A stretch of DNA of 64,000 nucleotides from Jacaranda mimosifolia (GCA_018894105.1 CM032128.1:28977299-29041298); one strand, 5' to 3'. Numbered from the stretch's first letter, positions 24,921-38,042 are shown. Notes: generated from the letters alone by a model not told the origin. Program-made: numbers and translations.

Positions 24921-26095
24921 TTATGTGCATATTATATGCCTTTTATACATGCCTATATATGGATATTCTACTATTTTTGGGTTAATTCTGTGAATTTTTC
25001 GATGAAGTCCCTTTTAATATTGAGATGACTTAATACGAAATTAGAAAAATACTTAATAAAAGATCGAAATGAATATAACAACTAAAATTATTAACTTCTT
25101 TTATGTCTCATCTATAAAAAGATTATTTTAATTATCCTTTGTGACTAATTGAATTACTAAATTATTTTTATTCCTAAATGTATTTTAAAATATAATTAAT
25201 TGATAGTTAATGAATCATAATCTTCCTTATCCTTCCAAATAATTATTTGGGCTTGGTGGGGGCAGTCATCCATGCAAGTGCAGGAAAGACTATATTATAC
25301 ATAGTATGTATCTTAAAATTTAATTTACCCCTTAAAAATAATAATATATGGAAGCTCTGAGTATATATATACCGACGGACTTTAGTCAGGACTCAGGAAC
25401 AAAATTAGCGCCATGTCATTTAGTATGTATTATTACATCATCCTCTTTCAAGATGTGATTAGTGCACATTTTCAACAGAGTAATCGATCACAAGAAACTT
25501 ATGTAATTAGTTGGATGTAGCCGAATTTAATTTGGACAAAAGTTTTATGCCAAAGACACATGTTATGTGTCTTAGTTGTGTTGCGATTCAGAAACAGTAG
25601 GCCCAAAATAGCCTATTTAACGGTCGATTTGGATATATTTTTATTTTTCTTTTCTCTTTTCAGTATAACTTTAAAAGTAATTTTATTTAGATATTTTGTT
25701 TGAAAATAATAATTAACATATATATATATATATATGATTGAAATTTTAGGTGATTTCTATTTTTTTACTTTAAAAAGCGTAGTTAGTAAAATATGTACAT
25801 ATTAATTGTTTTGAAAAGGTAAGCGGTACTTATTGTTAAATTGAATTGAGTGATGTAAAAGTAAAATAAGTGTTATTTTCGATGGAAATTAAGAAAAAAA
25901 ATGATGATTTTTTGTTTTGAAATAATGTCAAAAATGAAAAGACTTATTGAGAATATCTAAAACAAAATGGGTGCTAGAGTTGAGAAAAAGGACCCCTTGG
26001 ATAAGTCTTGAGAAAATTTTGCGTCACTCGTGTTTGTTGCTCCTTGTTGGATAAGGTACAACTTCATATTGAGCAAAGACTGGAGGAAGGAATAT

Positions 26096-26120
26096 GTTTT
26101 GTTTTGTTTTGTTTTGTTTT
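26096..26120. repeat. (GTTTT)5 microsatellite
   Basis: Five perfect GTTTT units. Confidence 0.9.
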
Positions 26121-26388
26121 GTATGGGGTATGGTGAATTCTCAGCCACAGGAGTCCAAAATCAGCTTGTTGTAATTGAGATTCAATAATCTGAGGTGCGT
26201 AAAGGGGATGGCATCTTGAAAATCGGTGATGGATACTGCTTCTGGTGGACAAGGAGAAAAGGAAGGTGAAGACAAAGGAAAAACCAGCAAAGGTATCCTT
26301 GTTTATGCTCCCAACGACGGGACAAGAAAATTTTACAACTTTTCATCACGTGCAGCCATTTGCTGGGGTTTCTTCATATTAATTTCAA

Positions 26389-28120
26389 GGGTTAATTACC
26401 GAGACCCCTTGAGGTTTGGCTTATTTATCCAAAATTTCAAAGATTTGATAAAATTACAAATACCCCCAATATTTTGTTTCGTCCTACATTTTTAAAAGTC
26501 TGTTAACCTCCGTCCAAACAATGTTGATGCCATTGAAATTTTTGCATGAAAATCCAAAAAATTTTAAGACAAAATTACCCTTGATTTGTAATATTTTTCA
26601 TATCATAAGGGTGTAATTTAAATATTATTTAAATTACTCATAATAAATTTACATATATTTTATTATTAATAAAATTTCATAACTACTAAATAATCTTTAA
26701 ATTTAAATTATATAGTTAAGTTTAATTAAACTATTTATTAATTGAAAAAGAAAATAAGTAAAAAAATAAATAAATATTAAATTCATCTCTTCAATAAAAC
26801 AGTTTTTATACTTTTAGATTACATAATGATTAGTGATATCAAAATAATAGTTATAATTAAAATAATTTAATTATGTTAAGTTGAAATTACTTATTAATGA
26901 AGAAATAAAATAAGTAAAATATTAAAAAAATAAAATTAAAAATCTATTAACCATAATTTAGTAATTTTAAATTATATATTATATAATTTCAAATAAAAAT
27001 ACCTCTAAAGTAATATAATTAAATTTAGTTGAATTTGTTTATTAATAAAGTAAAAAAATAAAAAAATCTAACATACTAATAATTAATTAATTAAAAAATA
27101 ATAAAAATCTAAATTAAAAAAATGAAATAGTAAAAAATATCTAAAATAATTTATATACATAATCTAATTGATTTAATTATATTGAATAAAAAATATATTT
27201 ATTAATTGAATTACATATTATATAATATTAAAATAATAAACATATATGAAATAATTTAACTAGATGAATAGTTAAAATAATAATCATATCTTAAACAAAT
27301 AAATTATTTAAATAATGAATATGTTTAATTAAAAATAAGATAAATAAAAAATTTAAAATACTTTATTAATTCAGAATAAATAGGTAAAAATTATATATTT
27401 TAATTAAAATTTTAATTAATTAATAAAAATAAATATTATATTCTAAAAATATACCCCACTCCACCCCTTTTTCTTCACCCCACCCTCCCTTTGGTCCGCC
27501 AACCATGGCCGATCGACGGTTCCTACCCATGGCAGCATTGCAGCTACCATGGGCAGTTAAGGGCAGCAAGCGACGCTACCAAGATGGTAGTCATGGCAGC
27601 GACCGTCATGGCCAGTCTGGCAGGCCATATCTACCAGATCTAGTCAGTAGGGGGGCTGGGGTGGGGGTGGGATGGAGTTGTGTATGTGTATGTATATGCT
27701 ATATATATGTATATTATATATATTAAGTGTAAATATAAATATATATATATTGACTAATATATATGATGTTGTATTATATTTGCATGTATATATATATTTA
27801 ATTATTTTATAATTTATATTTTTTATTAATGATTTTAGTGTATTTTTGTAATTTTATTACCTAAGGTTACTTTTTTCATTTTCATAAAACTTCATGAATG
27901 TTTTAGTTATTTCATAATGTTGAGATCATTTTAGTCTTTGTGCATTTTTTTTCTTTTACTTTTCTTCTGATGTATTCAATCAAGGGTAAGTTAGGCATTT
28001 CACAAAAACTGTTTGAGTTAACGGTTGATCGTCAGCATTAGGGGATATTTGTAATTTCGTGAAACCTGTAGACCTTGTTGTAATTAGGCCAAACCTCAAG
28101 GGGATCTAGGTAATTAACCC
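26389..28120. mobile_element. Mutator-like (MULE) nonautonomous element
   Basis: Long TIRs: the left end GGGTTAATTACCGAGACCCC continues as TTGAGGTTTGGC; the right end on the other strand reads GGGTTAATTACCTAGATCCC and continues the same way. A perfect 9-bp target duplication, TAATTTCAA, lies at 26380-26388 and 28121-28129, the hallmark of MULEs. There is no transposase. Most of the interior is AT-rich, but 27455-27680 is sharply GC-rich and starts with a C-rich tract, possibly a captured host fragment. Confidence 0.88.
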
Positions 28121-28129
28121 TAATTTCAA

Positions 28130-29130
28130 ATTTAAAATTTGAAAACTAAGAGATATTTGATTTTTTGTATTTATAGAAACTTTCACATCATTGTTTGGGT
28201 AGAATTATAATTCATGTTGTAGACATATCAATTTTTGTTCAATTGAAGAGTGACACATATAAAATAATATGTTAATTTTTTAATTCAAAATTTTCTATTT
28301 ATCTTGAAATTTATTAAATTTAATTTCAAAAGATAAATAATTAATTTTAATTAATACTTTAATATTTATTTTATGCTTAAATCAAATATTGATAAGTATC
28401 AAAGATAAAGTGTCTATGTCTACGGACCAATCAAATTGAAAATATTTGATACTATATCTTGATATTCGATATTATCTCTTCACACTTGATATTATCTATT
28501 GATATTTGGTATTATCTTATCAAAGAGATAACCCTCAAAGAAGTTCAAGTTAATCTGAAAGTCTCCCATCAAGCATGTATATAAAGGGAGTGATCAAGGT
28601 TCATTCAACACACAACACAAATTCCAGAAAATGAAAGGAACTTTGAAGGAGTCTGGCAATTATTTCAATCAAATTTAAGGAGATCCAAGGCGTTCAAAGC
28701 GTTCTTCACGGAGCTCATCATATTCCGACATTTAATTCGGTATTAAAGTGCGGAGCCCTAGAATCGGCATTATTTTATTCAAATTAAATTCAAGGAGATC
28801 CACGACGTTCAAAGTATTCTTCGCGGAGCTCATATATTCTGGTGTTTGATTCAATATTAAAGTGTGAAACCCTCGAATTGGAGTTATTTCTTCAAATCAA
28901 ATTTAAAGAGATCCACGACGTTTAAGACATTTTTTATGGAGCTCATTAAATTCAATATCATATTTGAAAGGAAAGAATTAGAGGATTAGATTAGAGATTA
29001 GATCCATAATTGATAGATTTTAATTTCATTCTTATTTGTACAAATTTTCTTATCTTGTAATTTTATTTACTGCAGACAAAAAAATTTACGCTTACACATG
29101 TATTTTTAAATTAGCGATATCAAATTGAAA
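28130..29130 (+). repeat. solo-LTR-like region with TATA box and triplicated 114-bp unit
   Basis: TATATAAAGG at about 28579 is followed by an unusual triplicate. A unit of about 114 bp, with AGATCCACGACGTTCAAAG, TTCTTCGCGGAGCTCAT and TATTAAAGTG words, starts near 28666, 28781 and 28895. Upstream (28440-28530) short GATATT(T)G words repeat. A promoter followed by a repeat-rich leader could be a solo LTR, but I could not see clean TG...CA ends or a target duplication. Confidence 0.4.
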
Positions 29131-29851
29131 GATATGTAAGCCATCCAAATTTGAGGTCATGCAAACATAATCCACCAATGTTCCTACACCAGGAATAGTT
29201 AGCCACATTAGTTTTTTGTTGAATTTATTGTCTGCATTATCTTTTGACTCAAGAACTAACCGTCCAAATCATGGTGCTTGTGGGGCACAGCATCTCAAGT
29301 CGACCATAGCCTTATATGGTATTTTATGCTGTTAAATATATATGAAAATAAAATTGTGTTTCTACTAAAAGTTATATAACCTAATGGGAAGCGCTTGATC
29401 CTAATATTTTTGTTGGAGGTATGCTAGCTTTGGTTTGTTCCAAGTCATTCTTTACAATTTGTCAAAAATTCATGTAATTTTATATTTATACATGTTCGTG
29501 CATATCTAAAATTCGTAAGAATTTAAATCTTGAACCTTATACAAATAAATTAGGTTTATTGACTATTTGTCTTGTAAAATCCTTGTTCAACATATTAATT
29601 TGAGAGGGTAGACTTGGCCGGTATCCCAACAATCCTAATGAGCTGTGAATTTCTGGTCATATGAAGCGCTAATTAGTTCACCCAACAATGAAATACGAAT
29701 TATAACTTATAAGGAGACTTTCTGTCCTCACATCAGAACGGCATCTCTTTAATATCTCTTTCAGTTGGTTGTGGACTGACAAATCCAACGCCCTTCCCCC
29801 GCGTAATAGTTTTGATGGGTGATAAATGCTTGTAATGATTAGAAAAGCCTT
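29131..29851. other. intergenic DNA
   Basis: No gene or clear element recognised. Confidence 0.4.
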
Positions 29852-31225
29852 GGGTTTGTTTTTTAGCATTTCGGCCATTTTTTAAAATATATTTTGAGAG
29901 AATAAATTTTTAGGAGAAAATTTGAAGAATGTGTCAAGTGTTTCTTTTTGTTTTGAAAAAATAGAAAAAATGAATTGAGAATAAGATGGTTGTTTCTTTT
30001 TGTTTTGGGAAAAAATGAACTTTACTGTAGAGATCAAATCATTGAATTTTTGTTGAATTTGTGGAGTGAAAGTGATTTTTTATGGAATGTATGTATATAT
30101 ATTTATAATTGGATGATGTGTATGTGTGTGTGTGTGTGTGTGTAACGATTGATAGATGAATGTAATAAAATGATGTGTAATTAATTTAATTGGTGATTTA
30201 TTATAAACTGTATATTTTTATAAATTTAACATTAGCAAATGATGTATTGGTTGGAATAAAATACGTATTAATAAATATTAATTATTTATAAAATCATAAT
30301 TATATCTTAATTATAAAAAATTGGCTAATACCATAGTTATGTCATAATTGTTAATACTGGCTTATATAAAAAAAATTAATTATTGTACATTAATTATAAA
30401 CTAATTACTATTTATTAATTAAAATATTATTATTTAACTATTTATTATTTCTGATTTATATACAAATAAAATTTAATCATTGATTTAAATAAAATAATTT
30501 ATTTAATAATTTATATATGTAATACTTATAACAATTCATCAAGTTGAAAAAATAAATAATTTTATATTATATGAAATTAAATCATCTTAGATTATTTATT
30601 AAACAAATAAACATAATGTTTAACTATACATGAATAAAATATAAAACATAATTAATATATAAATAACAAGTATTTAAATAATTTAATTTAATTAATAGGT
30701 TATTTAATTACTTAGCTCATTATTTAATTAATAAATTATTTATTAAATAAATTACTTAGTAAACAATCAAATAATTTTTACTTAAATTTAATTAATTTTA
30801 TCGATAATTATTTAATTATATTAATATTAGTTTATTAAATTTAATATATTATTAAATAATAATTAAATTTGTTATTATAATTTTAAATAAATCTAAAGAT
30901 TAATATTTAATGAAAATTAATTTTTTTTGAAGAAGATTAATTTATCTATTATATCAAATTAAAAATTTTTAAATTATTTATTAAATGAATAAATATAATA
31001 TTTAATTAATACATTAAATATTAAATATAACTAAATACATTTTTAATTAATAAGTAATTAATTTAATACATTATCTAGTAAATAAATTATTTAGTAATAA
31101 TATAAATAGTATTTAATTAAATTTAATTATTTTTTTCGACAATTAATTTAATTAAATTTTTAAACACAAGTTTTAGAATTTTATAACTAGTAAAAATATA
31201 CTTTTATATAAATATACATATATAT

Positions 31226-32018
31226 TGATGAGGGTGAAATTCATTTTAAGCTGGATCAGATGGTAAACTTGGAGTTGTTCGACCTCGGTGATCGATATGT
31301 AAAGGTATTAGGCTGAGTCCTGCAATCACGAGCAAACGTCAGGCTAACCGAGGTGCCCTCGGCTAAGGCACTCCGACGCTCAAGTTAGTATAGAGTCGAC
31401 CAGATATAACGAACAGCAGAGCGAGGGCTTTTTGATATAGAATGACATACCTTTTGAGAGGTTGGAGTGGGGGTATTTATAGCCTTCTTTCAGTAGGGAT
31501 TTGTCTGAGATGCCCTTGACATGTAGGAATGATCATTGTCCTTGCATGAGGGGCATTATGTCATCTCTCATTCCTGTACTATTTCAGGTGGCTGCCTTTC
31601 CAGGTTTCATGGGCAAGTTAGTACATTGTAGACGCGCCTCCTGCCTAGTGCGGCAGCATGGGTAGGACTGGGGTGGCATGCATCATTAATACGGAGGCAT
31701 GCCGCCTGTTAGGGCATTTAATGCGGCATAGTTGATTCTGCGACGAGTCGACCTCCATGGTCGGTGGCAAGGTCAATTGTATGACGGATTGGCACGTGGC
31801 GCGAGAGGTAGACAAGCGCTGCGGTCGAGGGGTCAACCAACAGCCAATTATGTGACCCAGTTGAGTGCCTGCCCTCCAGAGTACGATGTCGATCTGTATG
31901 GTCGATTTGGGTCACCTGACGTCGGTAGCACCATTGGGCCCTGGGTATGAGATGGGTCTGGTGCTACATCTTTGGGTCCACGGTCTTTGGGTCAAGCCCA
32001 TTGGGCTATCCCATATCA
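31226..32018 (-). repeat. LTR (3' in element sense)
   Basis: 793 bp, same length as its partner. Bounded by TGATGAGGG and CCCATATCA, with TATAT outside. Confidence 0.92.
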
Positions 32019-32036
32019 TGAGTCCCCTCCACTTCC
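32019..32036 (-). other. polypurine tract
   Basis: On the - strand GGAAGTGGAGGGGACTCA directly precedes the LTR, the expected place for priming of second-strand synthesis. Confidence 0.7.
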
Positions 32037-32231
32037 GAATGCTGAATGAGAGGATCAACAAGAAGGATTGGGGAGTAGTTTGTTGAGCGGTTATGTGGGT
32101 TCATCGACGAGGATTTTTGAAAATTGACTCGGGTTTTGCGCATTTAATAGACGGTTACATCTTACTGAGAGTGGCGCCGTACGACGATTACAATATTATT
32201 ACAATCGATTGGATTCCTGCGCTCGTGTGCC

Positions 32232-32239
32232 TATAAATA
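32232..32239 (+). promoter_or_regulatory. TATA box ahead of the antisense ORF
   Basis: TATAAATA, about 160 bp upstream of the ATG at 32397 and conserved in the deleted copy (12203-12210). Confidence 0.55.
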
Positions 32240-32396
32240 GGCACAGTTAAAGGACTCATTTTTACTTTTATTGCCTTCGTGTCTGGTCAAGCCTTGAGCC
32301 AACTGCATTTGTTGTTTCCACATTGTGCTTTTTGTTCATCGAGAAAGAGTAAGTCTCTTCCTTTGCTTTCCTTAGTGTTGTTCCTTTGTTGTAGCC

Positions 32397-34890
32397 ATGT
32401 TGCATTTGTCTGATTCTAAGGGTAATTATGGGGGGGACAGCGAGGCTACTCACTCTGATAGTCCTGGGGGTTCATCAGAGGCATCGAGTAGCTTGTCAAG
32501 CGACAGCTCGATTTCCAGTAGCCTGAGTAGCGATCACGGGGGTGATGGGGCTGGGCCAAGTCAAGCTTCTTCATCACGCCTATCGGTTATTTACCCCTGA
32601 TCATTATAGTGAAACAGTATCTATGATCACCCCCGCTGATTTGAGACGCATTAGGCAGTTGTATCATGTTCCCACTGAGTATGAGCTTTTAACACCTGGG
32701 ACTTCTGGTTGGATGCATCGACGTTCGGTTGGTTATATAACTATGTTTGAGGATGCCTTTAAGTGTAGTCTTAGGTTCCCCTTAGGTGGTCCTTGTGGTC
32801 AACCTACTCAAGGGTCTAGAAGTGTGTATAATCCAACTGTTGCCAAACTATTTTTCAACTATTTATAGATTTATCGTCTTAACGCACATATTCGACCAGC
32901 CTGCCAATTTTGACAACTTCTCCAATCTTTTTCATCTTTCGATGTCCCGCAAGTCAGGTAGCATCGACGAGTTGGGCTTCTATTATCTCACCGCTCGATC
33001 CCGCTGTAAATTTTTTGTCACCTCGGCCTCTTCTTATGGGCAAGAGTAGAAAAAATGTTATTTATATGTTCGAGTTGCTGGGGGTTTCAATATTCTGAGG
33101 GGCTGGTGGATGGGGTATGTTGAGATGCCAGGTAACCTAACTCCAACCTGGCCCAATACCTTTGTTCGGGATCTGGTTGAGTTTGGCATGGTGGAGGCCT
33201 CGATATTTATCGAGGAGAGAAGTTTGGTGCTAGCTGTGTTATCACCAGCCCAGTTGGGTTTGCCAGCGGATGATCAACTAGGTAGATTGTGCTGTCGATG
33301 ATTCGTTATTCTTCTATTTTTCTGTTTGGTTTTAACCCTTTGTTGTTATATTGCTTGACAGATCGCAACGAAATCATGAATCGATTAAGAGGAATGAGCA
33401 GTGCCGTCTAGCTCATCAAGAGGCGACTGTGGTCGCGGCACCTCAGCCAGAGGCGATGATACCTTCTCCGTCACCTACCCCATCGCCTGCTCGACTCGTA
33501 GCGACTATAGGTAGCAACCCGCGCGGGTTGGGGGAAAAGAGCTATGGTTGAGCAGGCAGGGCCTGCTCCCAAGAGGATAGCTGTCGAGAAAGGCAAGGGG
33601 AAAGCCACTGGGTTGGGCCAACCTTCCGATTACGACCTATTTGGTCAGCGCGGGGATGACGTTATTTTCCATCAGCCCAAATTACCATCTCCAAGGTTTG
33701 GAATGGAGCCGAGCATGGTTGTTCATAACTCCTTGTCGATGGAAACGGCGGGGCCGATTGAAGCTGCTCTACTAAAGATGATGATGGCAGGGCAGTTTGC
33801 GTCCGACCAAAAAAAGTTGATGGGGTTGAGCTAGGATACTGCTCTCAGGGCATTGGCCTATCACTCCAATATGGTAAGGATCTGGTCGATTATGTTGTAT
33901 TGTTGAGCTTTATTCCTTGGTCGAGCATTGTTTTCTTATCAGTGATGCTGTCTTTCAGATGGGCCAATTGGGCTACCATTTCTACAGGAGGTTGGAGCTG
34001 GCCCTTGCCGACCGGGAGCATTTGCAAGAGGGCGGGGATGTGGAAACTCTAAAGGCTCAGCTCGAGTCTTCCAGACTATGATGGAGGAGCTGGCCAAGGA
34101 GGTCGAAGAGCTTAACAATCAACCCCGAGTGAAAGATAATCAGTTGGTTACCTCTGTCGAGGAGAGGACCAGAATGGATGAGCTGCTCAAGCGGGCTAGG
34201 ATGGATGCGCAGCTTGGTTATGAGTCCAGTCGGTCAGCCGGTCGAATGGTGGCGCTCGATGAGGCTCGAGCTGAATTCTATAAAAAGCTGGCACTGATGC
34301 GACGAGATGCAGTACATAAGCTTGTGTTCTCCTTGGATGACACTCGAACTGCATTTGAGAAGGCCCTTAAGCAGTTGCAATTTCGAGGCTATTCTTTTCG
34401 ACCTGAGGATAGGGAATGCCTCAGCCATCTCTCAATGAGCAGCGGCAGCCTTACCCTAAGGACGAAGAGGGTGTCGCTGAAGAGGGAGGTACGGAGGCTC
34501 CTGTGGTCGAAGGAGTTGCAGAAGCTCCGCCTGCCATGCCCTTGACCAGGGCGCAAAGGAAGGGGCCGAGGTGGTTGCGCCTTGGTAGCCAAGAAGCTGG
34601 ATGAGATCGCCAAGGAATTTGCCTTTGCCAGCGAGTTTGCATTTGAGGTTCGAGATGGCATGGTCGACGCTGCCGCGTACCTTCCTTCGTTGGATGGGAG
34701 CTTTCTGACCGACGAGGCTGGACCCTCTCAGCCAGCGACGGCCGTTGTTCCTGTTATCGTTGCGATGCTCGAGCCTACGGCAAGCGGCCCCACGGTGGTT
34801 CCTATTTCGATTTCTTCGAGCGATGAGCTCGAACAAGTTATTGAAGAGGGTGGTCGAGGGGGGCATGACGAGGGCGTCAGGGCGAGCTGA
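32397..34890 (+). pseudogene. antisense ORF of the Tat element (gypsy-type transposon protein family)
   Basis: Same family as 12370-14092 but with an ATG (32397) and a C-terminal half. A Ser/Asp-rich start is followed by the family core: LRRIRQLYHVPTEYELL, MFEDAFKCSLRFPLGG and, in another frame, LLPNYFSTIYRFIVLTH, GFYYLTARSRCKFFV and GWWMGYVEMPGNLTPTWP. The C-terminal part (34078-34420) is rich in Glu, Lys, Arg and Leu and looks like a coiled coil. The last segment, with an acidic Ser-rich tail, ends at 34890. Likely introns match the other copy (acceptors near 33360 and 33960). Several frameshifts and a TAG at 33832 break it. Role unknown; it may act on the element's own regulation. Confidence 0.75.
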
Positions 34891-35312
34891 TGCTTCTGCA
34901 CTTATATATTTTTTATTCTAATTGATGTACTTATTCTGCTATGTGTACTCGGGATTTTTGAAATTGAATAAAGTGTTCCTTTTGTTGTTTGAACATGCTT
35001 GTTTTGTCAAATGATATGTGCTTTTTTTTATCACTCTTTAAAAATAATGAAATTTGTGGTCGAGTGTTTGTGTTGTTAAATTTTGGTAAAATTAGTTCAA
35101 GATCGTCATCGAATGAACCATGATTACCAAATCCAATGCATATTTCAATTTACGCTATATATATCCAATTTATCGACTCCGAGGTCGGTTGCAATTTGTC
35201 ACATCGATTGCTTAATTGAACAAGAAAATTAACGATAAACTCATATAATTGGTTGACTGTGGGGTTGATATTAAAAATTTGGGGTTCAAAGTGGAGACTG
35301 GGGGCCTGCCTA

Positions 35313-35525
35313 GTCGACTACGGGGTCGACAATTTGGTCTTAGTTGTGAGGTTTGGCGGCTAGAAGCTTGCTTGGTCGACTACGGGGTCGACAATTTGGT
35401 CTTGGCTGTGAAGCCTTGACTTGGCGGCTAGAAGCCTGCTTGGTCAACTACGGGGTCGAAAATTTGGTCTTGGCTGTGAAGCCTTAACTTGGCGGCTAGA
35501 AGCCTGCTTGGTCGACTATGGGGTT
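35313..35525. repeat. tandem array between integrase and antisense ORF
   Basis: Units begin with GTCGACTACGGGGTCGACAA near 35313, 35375, 35443 and 35511, so periods are 62, 68 and 68 bp. Each unit also has TTGGTCTTGGCTGTGAAG and TTGGCGGCTAGAAG. It lies in the 3' untranslated region of the retroelement, a place known in Tat elements to seed satellite DNA. Confidence 0.85.
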
Positions 35526-35620
35526 GACGACAAGTAATCAACTTATGCAAATAGGTATTCGCAAGAATTTGCATAAACTTTCATTTATGCGAGGAAATAC
35601 AACGGAGGCCAGTAGCCTTT

Positions 35621-36858
35621 TTAAACATAAAATTTCTTCAAATTTACAACGTTCCAAGGTCGTGGTAGTTCGTTGCCTCGTGTGTCTGCTAGTCGGTATG
35701 CATTATATTTCAACACTTTGACCACGGAGTAAGGTCGTTCCCATTTTGGGTCGAGTTTTCCCACATTTCTCAATACTTCGACTTTCTTGAGGATTAGGTT
35801 GCCGACTTTGAAACTATGGGGTCGAACTGCCTTGTTGTAACGTTCTGTCATTTTTGACCGGTATCGCTGCATTGTCTTGTAGGCTGTATGGCGTAGCTCG
35901 TCGATGGTGATTAGATCAATGGTCCTCTCTATTGCATTTTTGATCGGTTATAATGAATGACTCGGGTTGTGTGCTACATCAATTCAGATGGAATTACCGC
36001 CTCGGAGTCGTAGACCAAGCTATAGGGGCTGCGGCCCGTGGCTGTTCGAGGTGTGGTTCTGTATGCCCCCAACACCCCTGGGACGTCATCTGGCCAACTT
36101 GCCCCTGTTCCAGCTATACGAGCTTTGAGGTGGTCGAGAACTGTTCTGTTTGTGGCCTCCATCTGACCATAAGCCTGGGGGCTTCCTACTGACGTAAAGT
36201 GCTGGCATATTACCAAAGCCTTGCACCATTTTCTTGTGCTCTTACTTTGAAATTGGGTCTCGTTGTCTGAGATCAAGACTTTGGGCAAACCGAAGCAACA
36301 ACTTATGTTCTTCCAAATGAAGCTCTTGATGGCCGTGTTGGCGATTTTTGGAACTGCTTCCGCTTTGACCTACTTAGTGAAGTACTCGACTGCTATAATG
36401 ATAAATTTTCACTGGCTGGATGTTTTTGGGAGAGATTTGACTATGTTCATTCCCCACTAGTCGAATGGCCACATGATCTAGACATTTACCATTGATGCGG
36501 CTGGTTAGTACGGTATGTTAGAGTGGAGCTGGCACGACGGGCACTTCTTAGCGAAGTTAGCTGAGTCTTTTAATAAAGTGGGCCAAAAATAACCGTATCG
36601 GATAACTTTGTGGGCTAAGGATCGACCCCCATAATGATTGCCGCAGATGCCGATGTGAATCTCATGAAGCACTTCGTTTGCCTCTTCAGGTGTTAGGCAT
36701 TTAAGTGGTGGTCCTGATATCGACCTCTTGTAGAGCTGTCCATGCTCGTCGAGGGCGAATTTGGCTGTCTGTGCTCTAAGTCTGCGGGCCTCCTTTTCAT
36801 TGTTGGGGACTGTCCCTTGGCTTAGGTAGAGTTTGATTCGATCTTGCCAGGAGGGCAT
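35621..36858 (-). pseudogene. Ty3/gypsy integrase, broken
   Basis: Would insert element cDNA into the genome. The N-terminal zinc finger is visible (HEIHIGICGNH, then CPSCQLH). The core follows with ISDNETQF (second Asp) and GQMEATNR (Glu). In the stretch around the first catalytic Asp, VDYFTKW of active relatives reads VEYFTK followed by TAG (36372-36370), so both the catalytic Asp and the frame are lost. The C-terminal part with MTERYNKAVRPHSFKVGNLI and the LDPKWERPY stretch ends at 35621. Confidence 0.88.
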
Positions 36859-37149
36859 TGCCTCCTCGATATTCTCGATGAGGTTCTGGTCGTTGGTGTG
36901 GATTTATGGTTTGCTGGCTACCAAGAACATTACAGTTCTTTCTTTGGTTCTCCTCGTCGAGCTAACTAACTTTGAGAGTGCGTCTGCCCGCTCATTTTCC
37001 ATTCGGGGAACCTAGCTCAGGGTGAAGCTCTTGAATGACCATTGTGATTGTTTCACCTCGGCCAAGTACTAGCTCATTTTAGCCTCCTTGGATTCAAAGT
37101 TTCCTTCGACTTGCTCGGCCACTAGCTGGGAATCAATAATCGCTACTAG

Positions 37150-37778
37150 CTACTCGACGCCCCGAGTTGCTGCCATGTTCATTCTGACGATGAGAGCCTC
37201 GTACTCTACTTCGTTGTTGGTGACTAGGAAGTCGAGCTTTATTGCAAAATCATACTCTTCTGCGAGTAGGGAGCGAAGAGAAACACCAATTCTGCCTCCC
37301 AATGTGGTTGCTGAAGATCGACGTGTAAAGTCCAAATGGAGGATTCATGACTGAGCTGGTCTGGGAGGTCAAGTCTTTCGATGACAAAATCAGCTAGGAC
37401 CTGTGCTTTTATGGCCGTTCACAGTTGGAATGTGATATCGAACTCCCTAAGCTCGATAGCCCATTTAGTGAGTTGACCCGATGCGTCTGGTTTCAACAAG
37501 ACTTGTTTCAATGGCTTATTGGTCAGGACTACGATCCCATGAGATTGAAAGGAAGGTCGTAACTTCCGTGCTGCTGTAATGAGGGCGAGAGCAAACCTCT
37601 CGATCTCCAGGTAATTGTGTTTAGGCCCATGCAAAGCCTTACTGCAATAATACACAGGTCGGTGAGTTCTGCCTCTCGTCGATGCCAATACTGAACTAAT
37701 CGAGGCGGTGGATACGGCCAGGTAGAGTTGTAAAACTTCTCCCAACTTGGGTTCGGCTAGCATAGGCGGTGAGGACAA
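37150..37778 (-). pseudogene. RNase H region with a second RNase-H-like domain, broken
   Basis: The first part (37778-37419) carries the usual RT-linked RNase H: RPVYYCSKALHG, then YLEIERFALALITAARKLR, then WAIELREFDI. A second RNase-H-like segment (37335-37150) has LDFLVTNNEVEYEALIV, like the archaeal-type RNase H of Tat elements. The two are separated by frame breaks. It would degrade the RNA strand during reverse transcription. Confidence 0.8.
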
Positions 37779-38042
37779 GTATTTCTTAAGTTCGATTAGA
37801 GCCTGGTCGCACTGCTGAGTCTACTGAAACCCTGATTTTTTCGCATTTCTAAGTATTTTGAAGAAAAGAAGACTTTTGTCAGCCAGGCGTGCAATGAACC
37901 TATCGAGGGCTATTATCCTGCGTACCAGATACTGCACATCTTGAATAGTGCATGATGGGGTGATGTCCAGAACTGCCTAGATCTTAGGCGGGTTCGCTTC
38001 AATCCCCCTCTGATTGACCAGGTAGCCAAGAAACTTGCCTCC

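Larger units (their letters stand above)
24160..26379. other. intergenic DNA
   Basis: No gene recognised. It contains a possible SINE fragment (24785-24920), an (AT)n run near 25720-25734 and a (GTTTT)5 run (26096-26120). Confidence 0.4.

Noticed and set aside
26226..26495. Open frame MMDTASGGQGEKEGEDKGKT
   Set aside because: Its second half runs into the MULE terminus at 26389; no exon partners or family seen. A short host exon cannot be excluded.
27455..27726. Host gene from the GC-rich frame in the MULE
   Set aside because: Inside a transposon, with a Gly/Val-rich and microsatellite-like end; treated as possible cargo only.
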